NCBI GenBank assembly: GCA_937899065.1
Contig: CALBPG010000133.1
Location: 1-34,889, forward strand
Origin: an uncultured Allomuricauda sp.
Lineage (GTDB): Bacteria; Bacteroidota; Bacteroidia; Flavobacteriales; Flavobacteriaceae
DNA: 34,889 nucleotides
Direction: 5' to 3'
Part shown: one piece after another, positions 17,245 through 25,908 of the stretch
Numbering within the stretch: the stretch's first letter is position 1
Layout of the letters: each line of letters starts with the position of its first letter
Notes under the pieces: model-generated
Database searches by the model: none
What the model saw: only the letters and a program-made list of their open reading frames with translations
Told to the model about the DNA's origin: nothing
Translations under genes and position numbers: made by a program

Positions 17245-18155
17245 GAGCCTTGGTCATTTCTGGTGGGGGTAGCAAAGGCGCGTTTGCAGGGGGTGTAGCC
17301 CAATTCCTGATTCAGGAAGCGCAGTATAAATATGACCTTTTTGTAGGTACTTCCACTGGTAGTTTGCTGATAAGCCATTTGGCTTTGAATAAGTTGGACA
17401 AAATCAAGGAAATCTATTCATCGGTCAACCAGAAAAGTATCTTCAATATTTGTCCGTTCGTAGTGCGAAAAAAACATGGTCTTGAAGTCATCGGTATCAA
17501 CCATTGGAATGTGCTACGCAATTTTTTAAGGGGAAGGAAAACTTTTGGAGAAAGTGAAAACCTCAGAAAACTTATTCGGGATAGTGTAACTCAAGCGGAA
17601 TTTGAAACCTTAAAGCAAGGAAGTTCAGATGTGGTAGTTACTGTGTCCAACCTTTCCTTGAATCAGGTGGAATACAAATCTTTGAACGAGTGCACTTACG
17701 AAGAATTCTGTGATTGGATTTGGATTTCTTCCAACTACACACCCTTTATGAGTTTGGTGAAACGCAACGGCTGTGAATATGCCGATGGAGGTTTGGGCAG
17801 TTTGGTGCCTATTGAAGAAGCTTTACGACGCGGCGCCACAGAGATTGATGTAGTGGTATTGCGTACCGAAGTCAATTACCTCAACCGGATGCCTGTAAGA
17901 AGTTCTTTTGAGTTGATTACCACCATGTCGGAATTTATGCTTGACCGTATTGAAAACCAAAACATTCGTATTGGCAAGCTCGTCGCCAACCAAAAAGACG
18001 CCATCATAAATTTTTATTACACCCCTACGGTGTTGACAACAAATTCCTTGATTTTCAACAAAGAGCGAATGACCCTATGGTGGAAACGGGGATACCTGTA
18101 TGCCAAAAACAAAAATGACGAAACGAGTCCAATCGACCCAGAAGTTCAAGAATGA
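17241..18155 (+). CDS. Patatin-like phospholipase / serine hydrolase
   Basis: A 304-residue patatin-fold lipid acyl hydrolase with a Ser-Asp dyad. The oxyanion loop is GGGSKGAF (residues 8-15), the nucleophile elbow GTSTG has S38, and the catalytic aspartate is D182 in YADGGLGSLVP. There is no signal peptide, so it is cytosolic or peripherally membrane-bound, unlike the exported peptidase it overlaps by four bases. The C-terminal ~90 residues (FMLDRIENQNIRIG... WWKRGYLYAKNKND) have no feature I recognise. The substrate is unknown; phospholipids are the family default. It converges with the next gene with one base between stops. Confidence 0.9.
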   Translation: MRALVISGGGSKGAFAGGVAQFLIQEAQYKYDLFVGTSTGSLLISHLALNKLDKIKEIYSSVNQKSIFNICPFVVRKKHGLEVIGINHWNVLRNFLRGRKTFGESENLRKLIRDSVTQAEFETLKQGSSDVVVTVSNLSLNQVEYKSLNECTYEEFCDWIWISSNYTPFMSLVKRNGCEYADGGLGSLVPIEEALRRGATEIDVVVLRTEVNYLNRMPVRSSFELITTMSEFMLDRIENQNIRIGKLVANQKDAIINFYYTPTVLTTNSLIFNKERMTLWWKRGYLYAKNKNDETSPIDPEVQE

Positions 18156-18156
18156 T

Positions 18157-18675
18157 TTACCAAAGCTCTCCTACCTCTTTTTTGATGTAAGATAAGGCAG
18201 TGGAAGAAGGAGATTGTTTCTCTAAAGTCTGGTTTAAAATATGCTCCCTTAGTTTGTCTGCAGAATCACTAGCGCTCATCCCTGAAGAACGAATCGCTTG
18301 AATGGTTGCATTCTTAGCAGTTTTGATGATGTTCCAACATTCATCACTCATATATATTTGTTGTGAAAGGTTGTGTTCAAACTCGGTCTCAATTTGCTTG
18401 ATGAGCAGGTTCTCGTACGCATTTTTATCGTTTCCAACGGGTGAAACTCTTACCACAAGGCTGTTTAGGGTTATCCGCTCCAAAAACAAAACCATACGTT
18501 CATAGGCTTGCAATCGAATGGGCAAGGTATCTTTTTGGGAATCTTTATGGAGTAAAAAACGGCGTCGCCCGTCTTCATTTCGTGTATGCAATCTAAAAAA
18601 GTAAAAAGCAATGGCCCCGGTGACTACAGCGGGTAATAAATAAGCAAACAGTTGAAAAATGTTGTCCCCTGTCAT
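18157..18675 (-). CDS. Membrane-anchored protein of unknown function
   Basis: A 172-residue protein with one N-terminal transmembrane segment (residues ~7-27, IFQLFAYLLPAVVTGAIAFYF) followed by a basic patch (RNEDGRRRF), which predicts a cytoplasmic, mostly helical body. The body contains LPIRLQAYERMVLFLERI (53-70) and a region around EDECW-like MSDECWNIIKTAKNATIQAI. I have seen proteins of this shape in Bacteroidota genomes, but cannot name a function or a domain with certainty. It has no partner gene: the neighbour upstream on the same strand ends 127 bases away and the patatin gene converges on it. Confidence 0.75.
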   Translation of the reverse strand: MTGDNIFQLFAYLLPAVVTGAIAFYFFRLHTRNEDGRRRFLLHKDSQKDTLPIRLQAYERMVLFLERITLNSLVVRVSPVGNDKNAYENLLIKQIETEFEHNLSQQIYMSDECWNIIKTAKNATIQAIRSSGMSASDSADKLREHILNQTLEKQSPSSTALSYIKKEVGELW

Positions 18676-18802
18676 GAATAGTTGGTTTTAGCGATTTCAA
18701 GAACTTAAACGGCGATTCAAGCCAAAAAGTATGGCAAGCTGGGAAGTAGTTGTGAAAACCGCTTTTTTGAACCTTATTGCCCTTTCAAAACGAATGTGCC
18801 CG

Positions 18803-19579
18803 CTACTGGGCAGCTTTCACACTGTCCTTCACCATATCATAAAACTTTTTATAATCGGGCACCATTTTTACCAGTATTCCTTCTTTGAAATTTCCATCTT
18901 GAACAGACAGGCTCAGGCGTTCAGCACTTATGCTGTAGGTTTCTGAGAGTGCTTTGATGATGACATGGGCTTTGTCAAAGGTTGGACCAAATTCCCCGGT
19001 AATGTTTAGTCCGACAACCTCTACCTGTCTATCCCCATACGTGGTAATAATCCCAGAAAGGGTTTCTAACCAGGCGGCGCCTTTTTCGGTCAAGGTGGTA
19101 GAAGTGTCATCTCCAAAAAGGGTGTTCAAACTATTTCCCATAACAATGGCACCATCAGAAAAGTCAGCGTTTCCTTTATCACCAAGTGTTTGTTGCACTC
19201 GTCCAAGCATCACAATGGCGGTGGAATCATTGGATGAAATGGTTTGGTTGATTCCTGAAAGCTGTTGTTCTTTTTGTTGAAGGGCCAACAGGGTTTTGTT
19301 CACATTCTCAGTGTTCTTTTTTGACAACTCAGAAAAACTGGTAAGGTTCTTCAATAAAGTAGCATTGGCGTCCCTCAGACTGGTATTTTCCATTTCAAAA
19401 GTTTCAGCTTTTGCCTCTGAAGCGGAAATCGACCTCTTGGCTTGTGCCAAAGCTTGGGTCAAGGTGTCTTTCTCACTTTTTAGGGTTTCTATTTGGGCAA
19501 AAAGCTCGCTCTTACGCTGCGCTTGAAGGGAAATGGTAAAGGTTAACACCGCAATTGGGAAAAGTAGTTTTTTCATCAT
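18803..19579 (-). CDS. Exported coiled-coil protein with a degenerate OmpA-like C-terminus
   Basis: A 258-residue exported protein: signal peptide MMKKLLFPIAVLTFTISLQA, then a long coiled coil at residues ~22-120 (ELFAQIETLKSEKDTLTQAL in register), then a globular region ~130-250. That region resembles an OmpA/MotB fold in layout: VEVVGLNITG where OmpA has VEGHTD, FDKAHVIIKALSETYSISAERLSL where OmpA has LSxxRAxxVxxxL...PxRL, and ILVKMVP at the end. However, the peptidoglycan-binding Asp and Arg of OmpA are not preserved, so cell-wall binding is doubtful. The overall plan mirrors the intact OmpA lipoprotein at 26579-27451, but without a lipobox. The first two codons are both ATG and the start choice changes only one residue. 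Confidence 0.72.
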   Translation of the reverse strand: MMKKLLFPIAVLTFTISLQAQRKSELFAQIETLKSEKDTLTQALAQAKRSISASEAKAETFEMENTSLRDANATLLKNLTSFSELSKKNTENVNKTLLALQQKEQQLSGINQTISSNDSTAIVMLGRVQQTLGDKGNADFSDGAIVMGNSLNTLFGDDTSTTLTEKGAAWLETLSGIITTYGDRQVEVVGLNITGEFGPTFDKAHVIIKALSETYSISAERLSLSVQDGNFKEGILVKMVPDYKKFYDMVKDSVKAAQ

Positions 19580-19630
19580 AAGGGATTCGTCTATGGTTGG
19601 GGTAAAAGTAATACGATTTAAGTGTAGTGG

Positions 19631-20905
19631 CTACATATTTAAATAATCCAGGGTTAATTGGGTCATGGCTTTGACGCCGAGCAACATACCATCTTCATCA
19701 ATTATAAAGTCTGGCGTATGATGCGGATACGCTTCTTGCGTCCCTGGCGTCATACCTCCTAAGAAGAAGTACAGACCCGGCACTTTTTGTTGAAAATAAC
19801 TAAAATCCTCTGCACCCGTGATGGCTTTATGGATGCTCACATTTTCCTTTCCTGCCGCTTTTTCTAGTGAGGGAACCATCAATTGGGTCAAAGCCTCGTC
19901 GTTATAAGTAATGGCCGTTGTGGTTTGAATGTCAATGGTTGCCTCTCCACCGTAGGCTTTGGCAATAGTAGGAACCATTTCTTGCATTCTTTCGTTGATT
20001 TCCTTTTGCATATCGTAGTCTAGTGTACGAACTGTTCCAATCATCTGTGCGCTTTCCGGGATGATGTTATATCGCACGCCACTGGTAATTTTCCCAACGG
20101 TAATTACCGCCGCTTCATTGGTCAATTCCGCCTCACGGCTTATGATGGTTTGCAGCCCATCTACAATTTTAGCGCTAATCAGAATAGGGTCGACACCGCC
20201 CCAAGGTTGGGAGCCGTGGGTTTGCTTTCCTTTGACGTCAATTACAAATCGCTGTGCTGAGGCCATACTACCTCCGGGCTTATAGCGAATAGTGTTTATT
20301 GGCGTTTGGGAGTTGATGTGCAATCCGAAAATGGCATCCACCTTAGGGTTTTCAAGCACACCTTCTTCAACCATCAGTGAAGCACCTCCTTTTTCTCCCG
20401 GGGGGGCACCTTCTTCTGCGGGTTGGAAAATAAATTTCACAGTACCCTTTATTTGGGAAGTGTTTTTGGATAGCACTTCGGCAACCCCCATCAAAATGGC
20501 AGTGTGCGTATCATGTCCACAAGCGTGCATGACGCCTACTTCCTCTCCAAGAAAAGTTGTTTTTACTTGAGATTTAAAAGGAAGGTCATTTCTTTCTGTA
20601 ACCGGTAAAGCATCAATATCCGCTCGAAGTGCGACCACTTTGCCATCCGTATCACCTTTTAAAATGCCTACAACTCCTGTGTGAGCAATTCCGGTTTGTA
20701 CTTCCATACCTAAAGCTCGAAGGTGTTTTTCAATTTTTTCTGCAGTTTTGAACTCTCGATTGCTGAGTTCTGGATTTTTGTGGATATCCCTGCGCCATTC
20801 AATCACCTTGCTTTCCACAGCTTCAATGTCTTTGGTAAGGTTGGGTCCTTGCGCGCAAAGGTTTGCGCCGGACAGCAATAGGAGGAGAAGTACGATTCGA
20901 TTCAT
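19631..20905 (-). CDS. Exported M20D-family amidohydrolase (IAA-amino acid/aminoacyl hydrolase type)
   Basis: A dinuclear-metal hydrolase of N-acyl amino acids, about 424 residues. Metal-binding motifs are all present: MHACGHDTHTAILMG, FQPAEEG, GLHINS, and the C-terminal HHTPDFIIDED; ALRADIDALPVTE is the conserved N-terminal strand. A dimerisation (lid) domain lies in the middle, with GKQTHGSQPWGGVDP and RYNIIPESAQMIGTVR. The frame opens with TTG at 20911, but ATG 20905 is chosen: it begins the signal peptide MNRIVLLLLLLSGANLCAQ. Export makes peptide or acyl-amino-acid scavenging in the periplasm likely. It lies 11 bases downstream of the DsrE-like gene, so the two are probably one transcript. 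Confidence 0.92.
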   Translation of the reverse strand: MNRIVLLLLLLSGANLCAQGPNLTKDIEAVESKVIEWRRDIHKNPELSNREFKTAEKIEKHLRALGMEVQTGIAHTGVVGILKGDTDGKVVALRADIDALPVTERNDLPFKSQVKTTFLGEEVGVMHACGHDTHTAILMGVAEVLSKNTSQIKGTVKFIFQPAEEGAPPGEKGGASLMVEEGVLENPKVDAIFGLHINSQTPINTIRYKPGGSMASAQRFVIDVKGKQTHGSQPWGGVDPILISAKIVDGLQTIISREAELTNEAAVITVGKITSGVRYNIIPESAQMIGTVRTLDYDMQKEINERMQEMVPTIAKAYGGEATIDIQTTTAITYNDEALTQLMVPSLEKAAGKENVSIHKAITGAEDFSYFQQKVPGLYFFLGGMTPGTQEAYPHHTPDFIIDEDGMLLGVKAMTQLTLDYLNM

Positions 20906-20916
20906 TTTCAAAAAGT

Positions 20917-21453
20917 TTAGAATTTTATGAGTTGATAGTCAGTTTCTTGTAATTGAATCAGAGCAGTCATGGCCGATAAAGCTATTTTGACTCCTGGAAC
21001 AAGCTGTTCGGTATTATACCCACGAGCAGCCAATGATTGTCCGCAAACAACGATTTCCACTCCTGCCTCCATGAGAGCTTCCAAAAGGGTAATATTCTCA
21101 TTCGAGGTGGAAAAATTTTGTTCGAAGTAAGCGTTGCTCAACAAGTCTTGGGTAGCTCCACCATGCACAACCAAAGCGACTTGTAACGCTTCAGGAGCAA
21201 ACCCATTTTGGGCATGCATGTTCAAAAAACGCGCTGCCGTCTCGATACTTCTGTTGAAAAGCCCTTGCCCTTCAGGGCTATAGACCACATCAAAGACCAC
21301 TTTGAATTCGCCATTGCTCTTGGTCTTAAAACTAGGATTTTGGACCTGATACACTTCTCCGAAATCCGTGATGACAGGACCTTTTGATTTTGTTTGTGCT
21401 TGAAGCAAACCCACTGCGCAAACACTTAAAAGAAAGGAGCGAAATTTTTGCAT
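20917..21453 (-). CDS. Exported DsrE-like protein
   Basis: A 178-residue exported protein with signal peptide MQKFRSFLLSVCAVGLLQAQ. The rest resembles the DsrE/DsrF/YchN alpha/beta fold: a strand FKVVFDVVY, helix ETAARFLNMHAQ, strand VALVVHGGAT, and a conserved GVEIVVCGQSLAARGY with C137 at the position of the reactive cysteine in sulfur-relay members. DsrE proteins in the sulfur relay are cytosolic, so a periplasmic version suggests a different role. It is the first gene of a pair with the M20 amidohydrolase. No evidence of sulfur-oxidation genes nearby. Confidence 0.82.
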   Translation of the reverse strand: MQKFRSFLLSVCAVGLLQAQTKSKGPVITDFGEVYQVQNPSFKTKSNGEFKVVFDVVYSPEGQGLFNRSIETAARFLNMHAQNGFAPEALQVALVVHGGATQDLLSNAYFEQNFSTSNENITLLEALMEAGVEIVVCGQSLAARGYNTEQLVPGVKIALSAMTALIQLQETDYQLIKF

Positions 21454-21577
21454 AAACGCTTTAAAGTTTAAAGATATCCAATTCCATTTGAACTTTTTTC
21501 GATGTTTATAAGTATTGAAAGGATGTTTTTAGGATACGTAGGCAATTGGCTATTTTCACTTATTAAAATTTTTGCTT

Positions 21578-23908
21578 TTGAGTAGTTTTCTGCAAGCGTT
21601 GAATGATGCGCAAAGAGCGCCAGTTTTGCACAAAGACGGTCCTTTGATGGTTATTGCCGGAGCTGGTTCAGGAAAGACCAGAGTCCTGACCTTTAGGATA
21701 GCCCATCTCATGGAACAGGGTGTGGATTCCTTCAACATTTTGGCGCTGACCTTCACCAACAAAGCTGCCCGTGAAATGAAAAAGCGTATCGCCGATATCG
21801 TGGGGAGCTCAGAAGCCAAAAACTTGTGGATGGGCACCTTTCACTCGGTATTTGCGAGGCTTTTGAGGTACGAAAGTGATAAACTGGGCTACCCCAGCAA
21901 CTTTACCATTTACGATACGCAGGACTCCCAACGCCTTATCGCTTCCATCATCAAGGAAATGGGGTTGGATAAAGACATCTACAAATACAAACAGGTTCAA
22001 AATCGGATTTCATCCTACAAGAACAGTTTGATTACGGTGAAAGCATATTTTCAGAACCCTGAGTTGATGGAAGCCGATGCCATGGCCAAACGTCCAAGAT
22101 TGGGTGAAATCTACCAAAATTATGTGGGCCGCTGCTTCAAAGCAGGCGCCATGGATTTCGATGACCTTTTGTTACGGACCAATGAGTTGTTGACCCGTTT
22201 TCCTGAAGTGCTTATGAAGTATCAAGAACGGTTTCGCTATATTTTGGTGGACGAGTACCAAGATACCAACCACTCCCAATATTTGATAGTAAAAGCCCTT
22301 TCCGATAGATTTCAAAACATTTGTGTGGTGGGGGATGACGCTCAAAGTATTTATTCCTTCAGGGGAGCCAATATCAGCAATATTCTCAATTTTCAGCGCG
22401 ATTATGATGACGTCGCCGTATATCGACTGGAGCAAAATTACCGTTCCACTAAAAATATTGTCAATGCCGCCAATTCCATTATAGCGAAAAACAAAAACCA
22501 GCTCGAAAAGGTAGTTTGGACTTCAAATGAAGAGGGCGGTAAAATAAAAATTCATCGAAGTACGACCGATGCGGAAGAAGGTCGATATGTGGCTTCATCG
22601 ATTTTTGAGCAGAAGATGCAACAGCATATGCTGAATGGTGAATTTGCTGTGTTGTATCGAACCAATTCCCAGTCACGGTCTATTGAAGATGCCTTGCGCA
22701 AACGGGACATTCCCTATCGTATTTACGGCGGGCTCTCCTTTTACCAAAGAAAGGAAATCAAAGATGTCTTGGGCTATTTGCGTTTGGTCATTAATCCTAA
22801 GGATGAAGAAGCGCTAAAACGGGTTATTAATTTTCCTGCTAGAGGTATTGGCCAGAGTACGATGGACAAGTTGACCGTCGCGGCCAATGAATACGGCCGT
22901 CCTATTTTTGAGGTCATGGCCAACTTGACCAGCCTACCCGTAAACATAAATACTGGTACCCGAAGAAAATTGGAAGATTTTGTCACCATGATCAAAAGCT
23001 TCCAAATCATGAACGAAGGTTCAGATGCTTTTACGCTGGCTGAACATGTTGCCAAAAAAACAGGTTTGCTTCTTGAGTTCAAAAAAGATGGTACTCCAGA
23101 AGGTATTGCTCGCATGGAGAACATTGAGGAATTGCTCAATGGTATCAAGGATTTTGTGGAGGGTCAAAAAGAATTGGCCGATGCCACCGGAAGTTTGACT
23201 GAATTCTTGGAAGATGTAGCCCTAGCAACAGATATGGACAAAGAAGTAGGGGACGATGACCGCGTTGCTTTGATGACAATACACTTGGCCAAGGGTCTGG
23301 AGTTTCCTTATGTCTACATCGTGGGGATGGAAGAAGATTTGTTTCCTTCCGCGATGAGCATGAACACCAGGAGTGAATTAGAGGAGGAGCGAAGGTTGTT
23401 TTATGTAGCGTTGACCCGCGCCGAAAAACAGGCTTTTTTAACCTATACCCAAAACCGGTATCGTTGGGGAAAATTGATTGATGCGGAACCGAGTCGTTTT
23501 TTGGAAGAAATAGACGAGCAATATGTCGAAAACCTGACACCGGTGAATGATGGATATCGTTATAAGTCCATGATAAATGCGGATATCTTCGGTGAGGTGG
23601 ACAAAAGTAAGTTGCGTCAAAGCAAACCTACCAAAGGAACGCCGCCTTTGGCGACCAAACCTAGCGAACAGCAATTACGGCGGTTACGGAAAATCAAACC
23701 ACAGTTGTCCAATCCGAATGAAGGTACCAGCGCCATTGAAATCGATTTGAAAGAAGGGAGCTTGGTCAACCATACGCGTTTTGGACGGGGCAAAGTTTTG
23801 AAAATTGAAGGACTGGGGAATGACCGTAAAGCTGAAATTCAATTCGAGCTAGGTGATGTGAAGAAATTATTGCTTCGGTTTGCCAAGTTGGAACTTCTTG
23901 AAGGCTAA
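21578..23908 (+). CDS. UvrD/PcrA-type SF1 DNA helicase
   Basis: A 3'-5' DNA helicase for nucleotide-excision and mismatch repair or replication-fork clearance, about 776 residues. Motifs: Q motif LNDAQRAPVLHKDGPL, Walker A G28-A-G-S-G-K-T, motif II D225-E-Y-Q-D, VVGDDAQSIYSFRGA (III), QNYRSTKNI (IV), TIHLAKGLEFPYVYIVG (V), and YVALTRAEKQ (VI). The last ~50 residues (GSLVNHTRFGRGKVLKIEG) are the Tudor-like UvrD C-terminus. There is no ATG at the 5' end: the frame is closed by TAG at 21539, and only TTG at 21572 and 21578 fit; TTG 21578 gives MSSFLQALNDAQ, matching the usual N-terminus. It is monocistronic and converges with a histidine kinase. Confidence 0.94.
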   Translation: MSSFLQALNDAQRAPVLHKDGPLMVIAGAGSGKTRVLTFRIAHLMEQGVDSFNILALTFTNKAAREMKKRIADIVGSSEAKNLWMGTFHSVFARLLRYESDKLGYPSNFTIYDTQDSQRLIASIIKEMGLDKDIYKYKQVQNRISSYKNSLITVKAYFQNPELMEADAMAKRPRLGEIYQNYVGRCFKAGAMDFDDLLLRTNELLTRFPEVLMKYQERFRYILVDEYQDTNHSQYLIVKALSDRFQNICVVGDDAQSIYSFRGANISNILNFQRDYDDVAVYRLEQNYRSTKNIVNAANSIIAKNKNQLEKVVWTSNEEGGKIKIHRSTTDAEEGRYVASSIFEQKMQQHMLNGEFAVLYRTNSQSRSIEDALRKRDIPYRIYGGLSFYQRKEIKDVLGYLRLVINPKDEEALKRVINFPARGIGQSTMDKLTVAANEYGRPIFEVMANLTSLPVNINTGTRRKLEDFVTMIKSFQIMNEGSDAFTLAEHVAKKTGLLLEFKKDGTPEGIARMENIEELLNGIKDFVEGQKELADATGSLTEFLEDVALATDMDKEVGDDDRVALMTIHLAKGLEFPYVYIVGMEEDLFPSAMSMNTRSELEEERRLFYVALTRAEKQAFLTYTQNRYRWGKLIDAEPSRFLEEIDEQYVENLTPVNDGYRYKSMINADIFGEVDKSKLRQSKPTKGTPPLATKPSEQQLRRLRKIKPQLSNPNEGTSAIEIDLKEGSLVNHTRFGRGKVLKIEGLGNDRKAEIQFELGDVKKLLLRFAKLELLEG

Positions 23909-25746
23909 GAAACTTTTAGGATACTCTCTGTAGTGAGAGTAGTGGGTACGGTAAAGGTAAAGGAGCTTCCTTGATTGGGTTTACTTTCAATTCGAAATTC
24001 ACCATTGTTTCGGTCCACAAAATCTTTGCAAATGGCAAAACCTAGTCCCGTTCCTTCCTCGTTGTCCGTACCTTTTGTCGACTTGTTTTCTTTGGCTGAA
24101 AGCAACAAGCTTTGAATTTGTTTTTTGGACATTCCAACCCCGGTATCCCGAACGGTAATGGCCAAATGGTCTTCATTTTCAGAGATTTCGATGAAAATCT
24201 GGTCACCTTTACTGGTAAACTTCAGTGCATTGGACAATAAGTTTCGAATAACAAAATCCATCATGTCCTTATCAGCATAAACTCTGGGAATATCTTTTTC
24301 CTCAAAAACAATAGCAATGTTTTTGCGCAAGGCATTTTCTTTGAACAATTGCACGTTCTTTTGAACAACCTTCCCCATATTGAACGACTTTTTGGAAAGG
24401 GTATGGTCGTTCATTTGTGATTTGGCCCAATTCAGTAGATTATCTAATAGTAGTTGGAGGTTTTGGGAGGCATCCGAAAGGTATTTTACAAAAAGCTCTT
24501 TCTCCTTTTCTTCCAACTTGTCTTTATCCTCTTTCAAGATATTGGCTAAAGACAATACATTACCAGTATGTCCTCTTAAATCATGGGAAATAATGGAAAA
24601 GAATTTATCCTTGATTCGAGAAGCTTCCCTTAGTTCATTCTCAGATTCCACCAGTTTTCCATTGAGAAAGTGTAGTGATTTATTCTTCTCACTAAGGGTT
24701 TCGATTTGATTCCGGATTTTGCTGACCAAACCATTGTAGGTGCCAGTTAACCTATCGATTTCGGCAATACGAAGACTTTTGGTATCGCTTAGCTGTCCCT
24801 CAAAATTGTTTTGCACTATGGAATCCATATCGGAAATTAGATTCTTGATGGGTCGTGCAATATGACCAGCAAAAACAAAGGCCGATAGCATAGCAAACAA
24901 CACAGTAATTACAAAGAACAATACCAAATACGATTTAATCGAACCTATCATCAGTTCAGAATCAGCATCCACCAACTCGTAAAGGCCAGCGATATTGGCG
25001 TTTAAACGTGTATTGGTGTCTTGAATATTTTTCACGATACCACTTTGGCCATCTCCGATTTTAGCGTCAAGTTTTGTGACGAGATTAAATTTACTTTGGT
25101 AACTCGCGAGTAATTTTTGAGTTTCACGAAACTCGGGCCCCTCTTCCAGTGAAATACGCTCCAACAAAGCTTCGCACTGTGCGTTTAGTTGTTTTACATA
25201 ATAGGGGTCTTTTCGAATAAAGAAATCTTTTTCTTTTCTCCTAAGTTGTAGTATTTCCAGTAACTCTATACCAACCCCTTCTTTTTCCAATAAATGAATC
25301 GTTCGGCGCATCTTGCCAATGGTTCCAAAACTTTTAAAGCCTTTTTGTTGGATAAGACCAAAAACATGGATGATATCGGCATTCAACTGCTGAAGGTTAG
25401 CTTCAATTCTGTCAAGCCTAGCTGCTACGGTTGGGTTTTTACTATAATTTGCGCTACGTATTTTAGCTAATGCGCTTTTGGCATTTTCAATATACTGCTG
25501 ATATTCCTCTAAATACTTGGAAGATTTTTGAAGATAAAAATCATCTTGCTTGGTATCAAAATCGAGGATATGAAAGAATTTGTTGTCCGCTTTTAGACGA
25601 TTTCCGTCAAAAACAGCAACACTTTCCCTTAGGGTTTTTGCATTGTCAATGGCCTGCAAACTGTTGAAGGCAAAAAGCAAAAATGGACCGATAAGTAGGA
25701 ACAACACTAAAAAAGCAATGAGGACACGGCCTCTAATGGTGTTCAT
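23905..25746 (-). CDS. Sensor histidine kinase with an HBM-like periplasmic helical bundle
   Basis: A 613-residue membrane kinase. TM1 is about residues 8-28 and TM2 about 273-294. The periplasmic part between them is all helical and has two related elements, one near 50-72 (NRLKADNKFFHILDF) and one near 169-185 (RRKEKDFFIRKDPYY); the RR-x-EKDF motif is typical of helical bimodular (HBM) sensors. HAMP and a short coiled coil span ~295-375. The dimerisation box is FFSIISHDLRGHTGN with H388; note H-T after RG where P is usual. N box RNLLSNALKF, G1 DTGVGM and G2 GTGLGF make it catalytically complete. No response regulator or receiver domain is in the window, so it is an orphan. Its 3' end overlaps the uvrD stop by four bases. 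Confidence 0.9.
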   Translation of the reverse strand: MNTIRGRVLIAFLVLFLLIGPFLLFAFNSLQAIDNAKTLRESVAVFDGNRLKADNKFFHILDFDTKQDDFYLQKSSKYLEEYQQYIENAKSALAKIRSANYSKNPTVAARLDRIEANLQQLNADIIHVFGLIQQKGFKSFGTIGKMRRTIHLLEKEGVGIELLEILQLRRKEKDFFIRKDPYYVKQLNAQCEALLERISLEEGPEFRETQKLLASYQSKFNLVTKLDAKIGDGQSGIVKNIQDTNTRLNANIAGLYELVDADSELMIGSIKSYLVLFFVITVLFAMLSAFVFAGHIARPIKNLISDMDSIVQNNFEGQLSDTKSLRIAEIDRLTGTYNGLVSKIRNQIETLSEKNKSLHFLNGKLVESENELREASRIKDKFFSIISHDLRGHTGNVLSLANILKEDKDKLEEKEKELFVKYLSDASQNLQLLLDNLLNWAKSQMNDHTLSKKSFNMGKVVQKNVQLFKENALRKNIAIVFEEKDIPRVYADKDMMDFVIRNLLSNALKFTSKGDQIFIEISENEDHLAITVRDTGVGMSKKQIQSLLLSAKENKSTKGTDNEEGTGLGFAICKDFVDRNNGEFRIESKPNQGSSFTFTVPTTLTTESILKVS

Positions 25747-25776
25747 TACACTAAGATTTGGTTTCCGGTTAACAAC

Positions 25777-25798
25777 GCAATATGCACGTCAATATTGC
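25777..25798. promoter_or_regulatory. Perfect 7-bp inverted repeat between the histidine kinase and yciO-like genes
   Basis: gcaatat (25777-25783) and atattgc (25792-25798) are separated by eight bases in the 162-base divergent gap, 31 bases upstream of the kinase ATG. The centre-to-centre spacing (about 15 bp) suits a dimeric regulator. No other support. Confidence 0.3.
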
Positions 25799-25908
25799 AG
25801 TTTATCGTTGAAATGCAACATTTTGTCGATTCTTCTTACAGCTACTAGTGAGTAAGGATACGTTAAAGTCAGGTTTAGCATCTACAATCTTTGTTTCTTT
25901 GTACTGCC

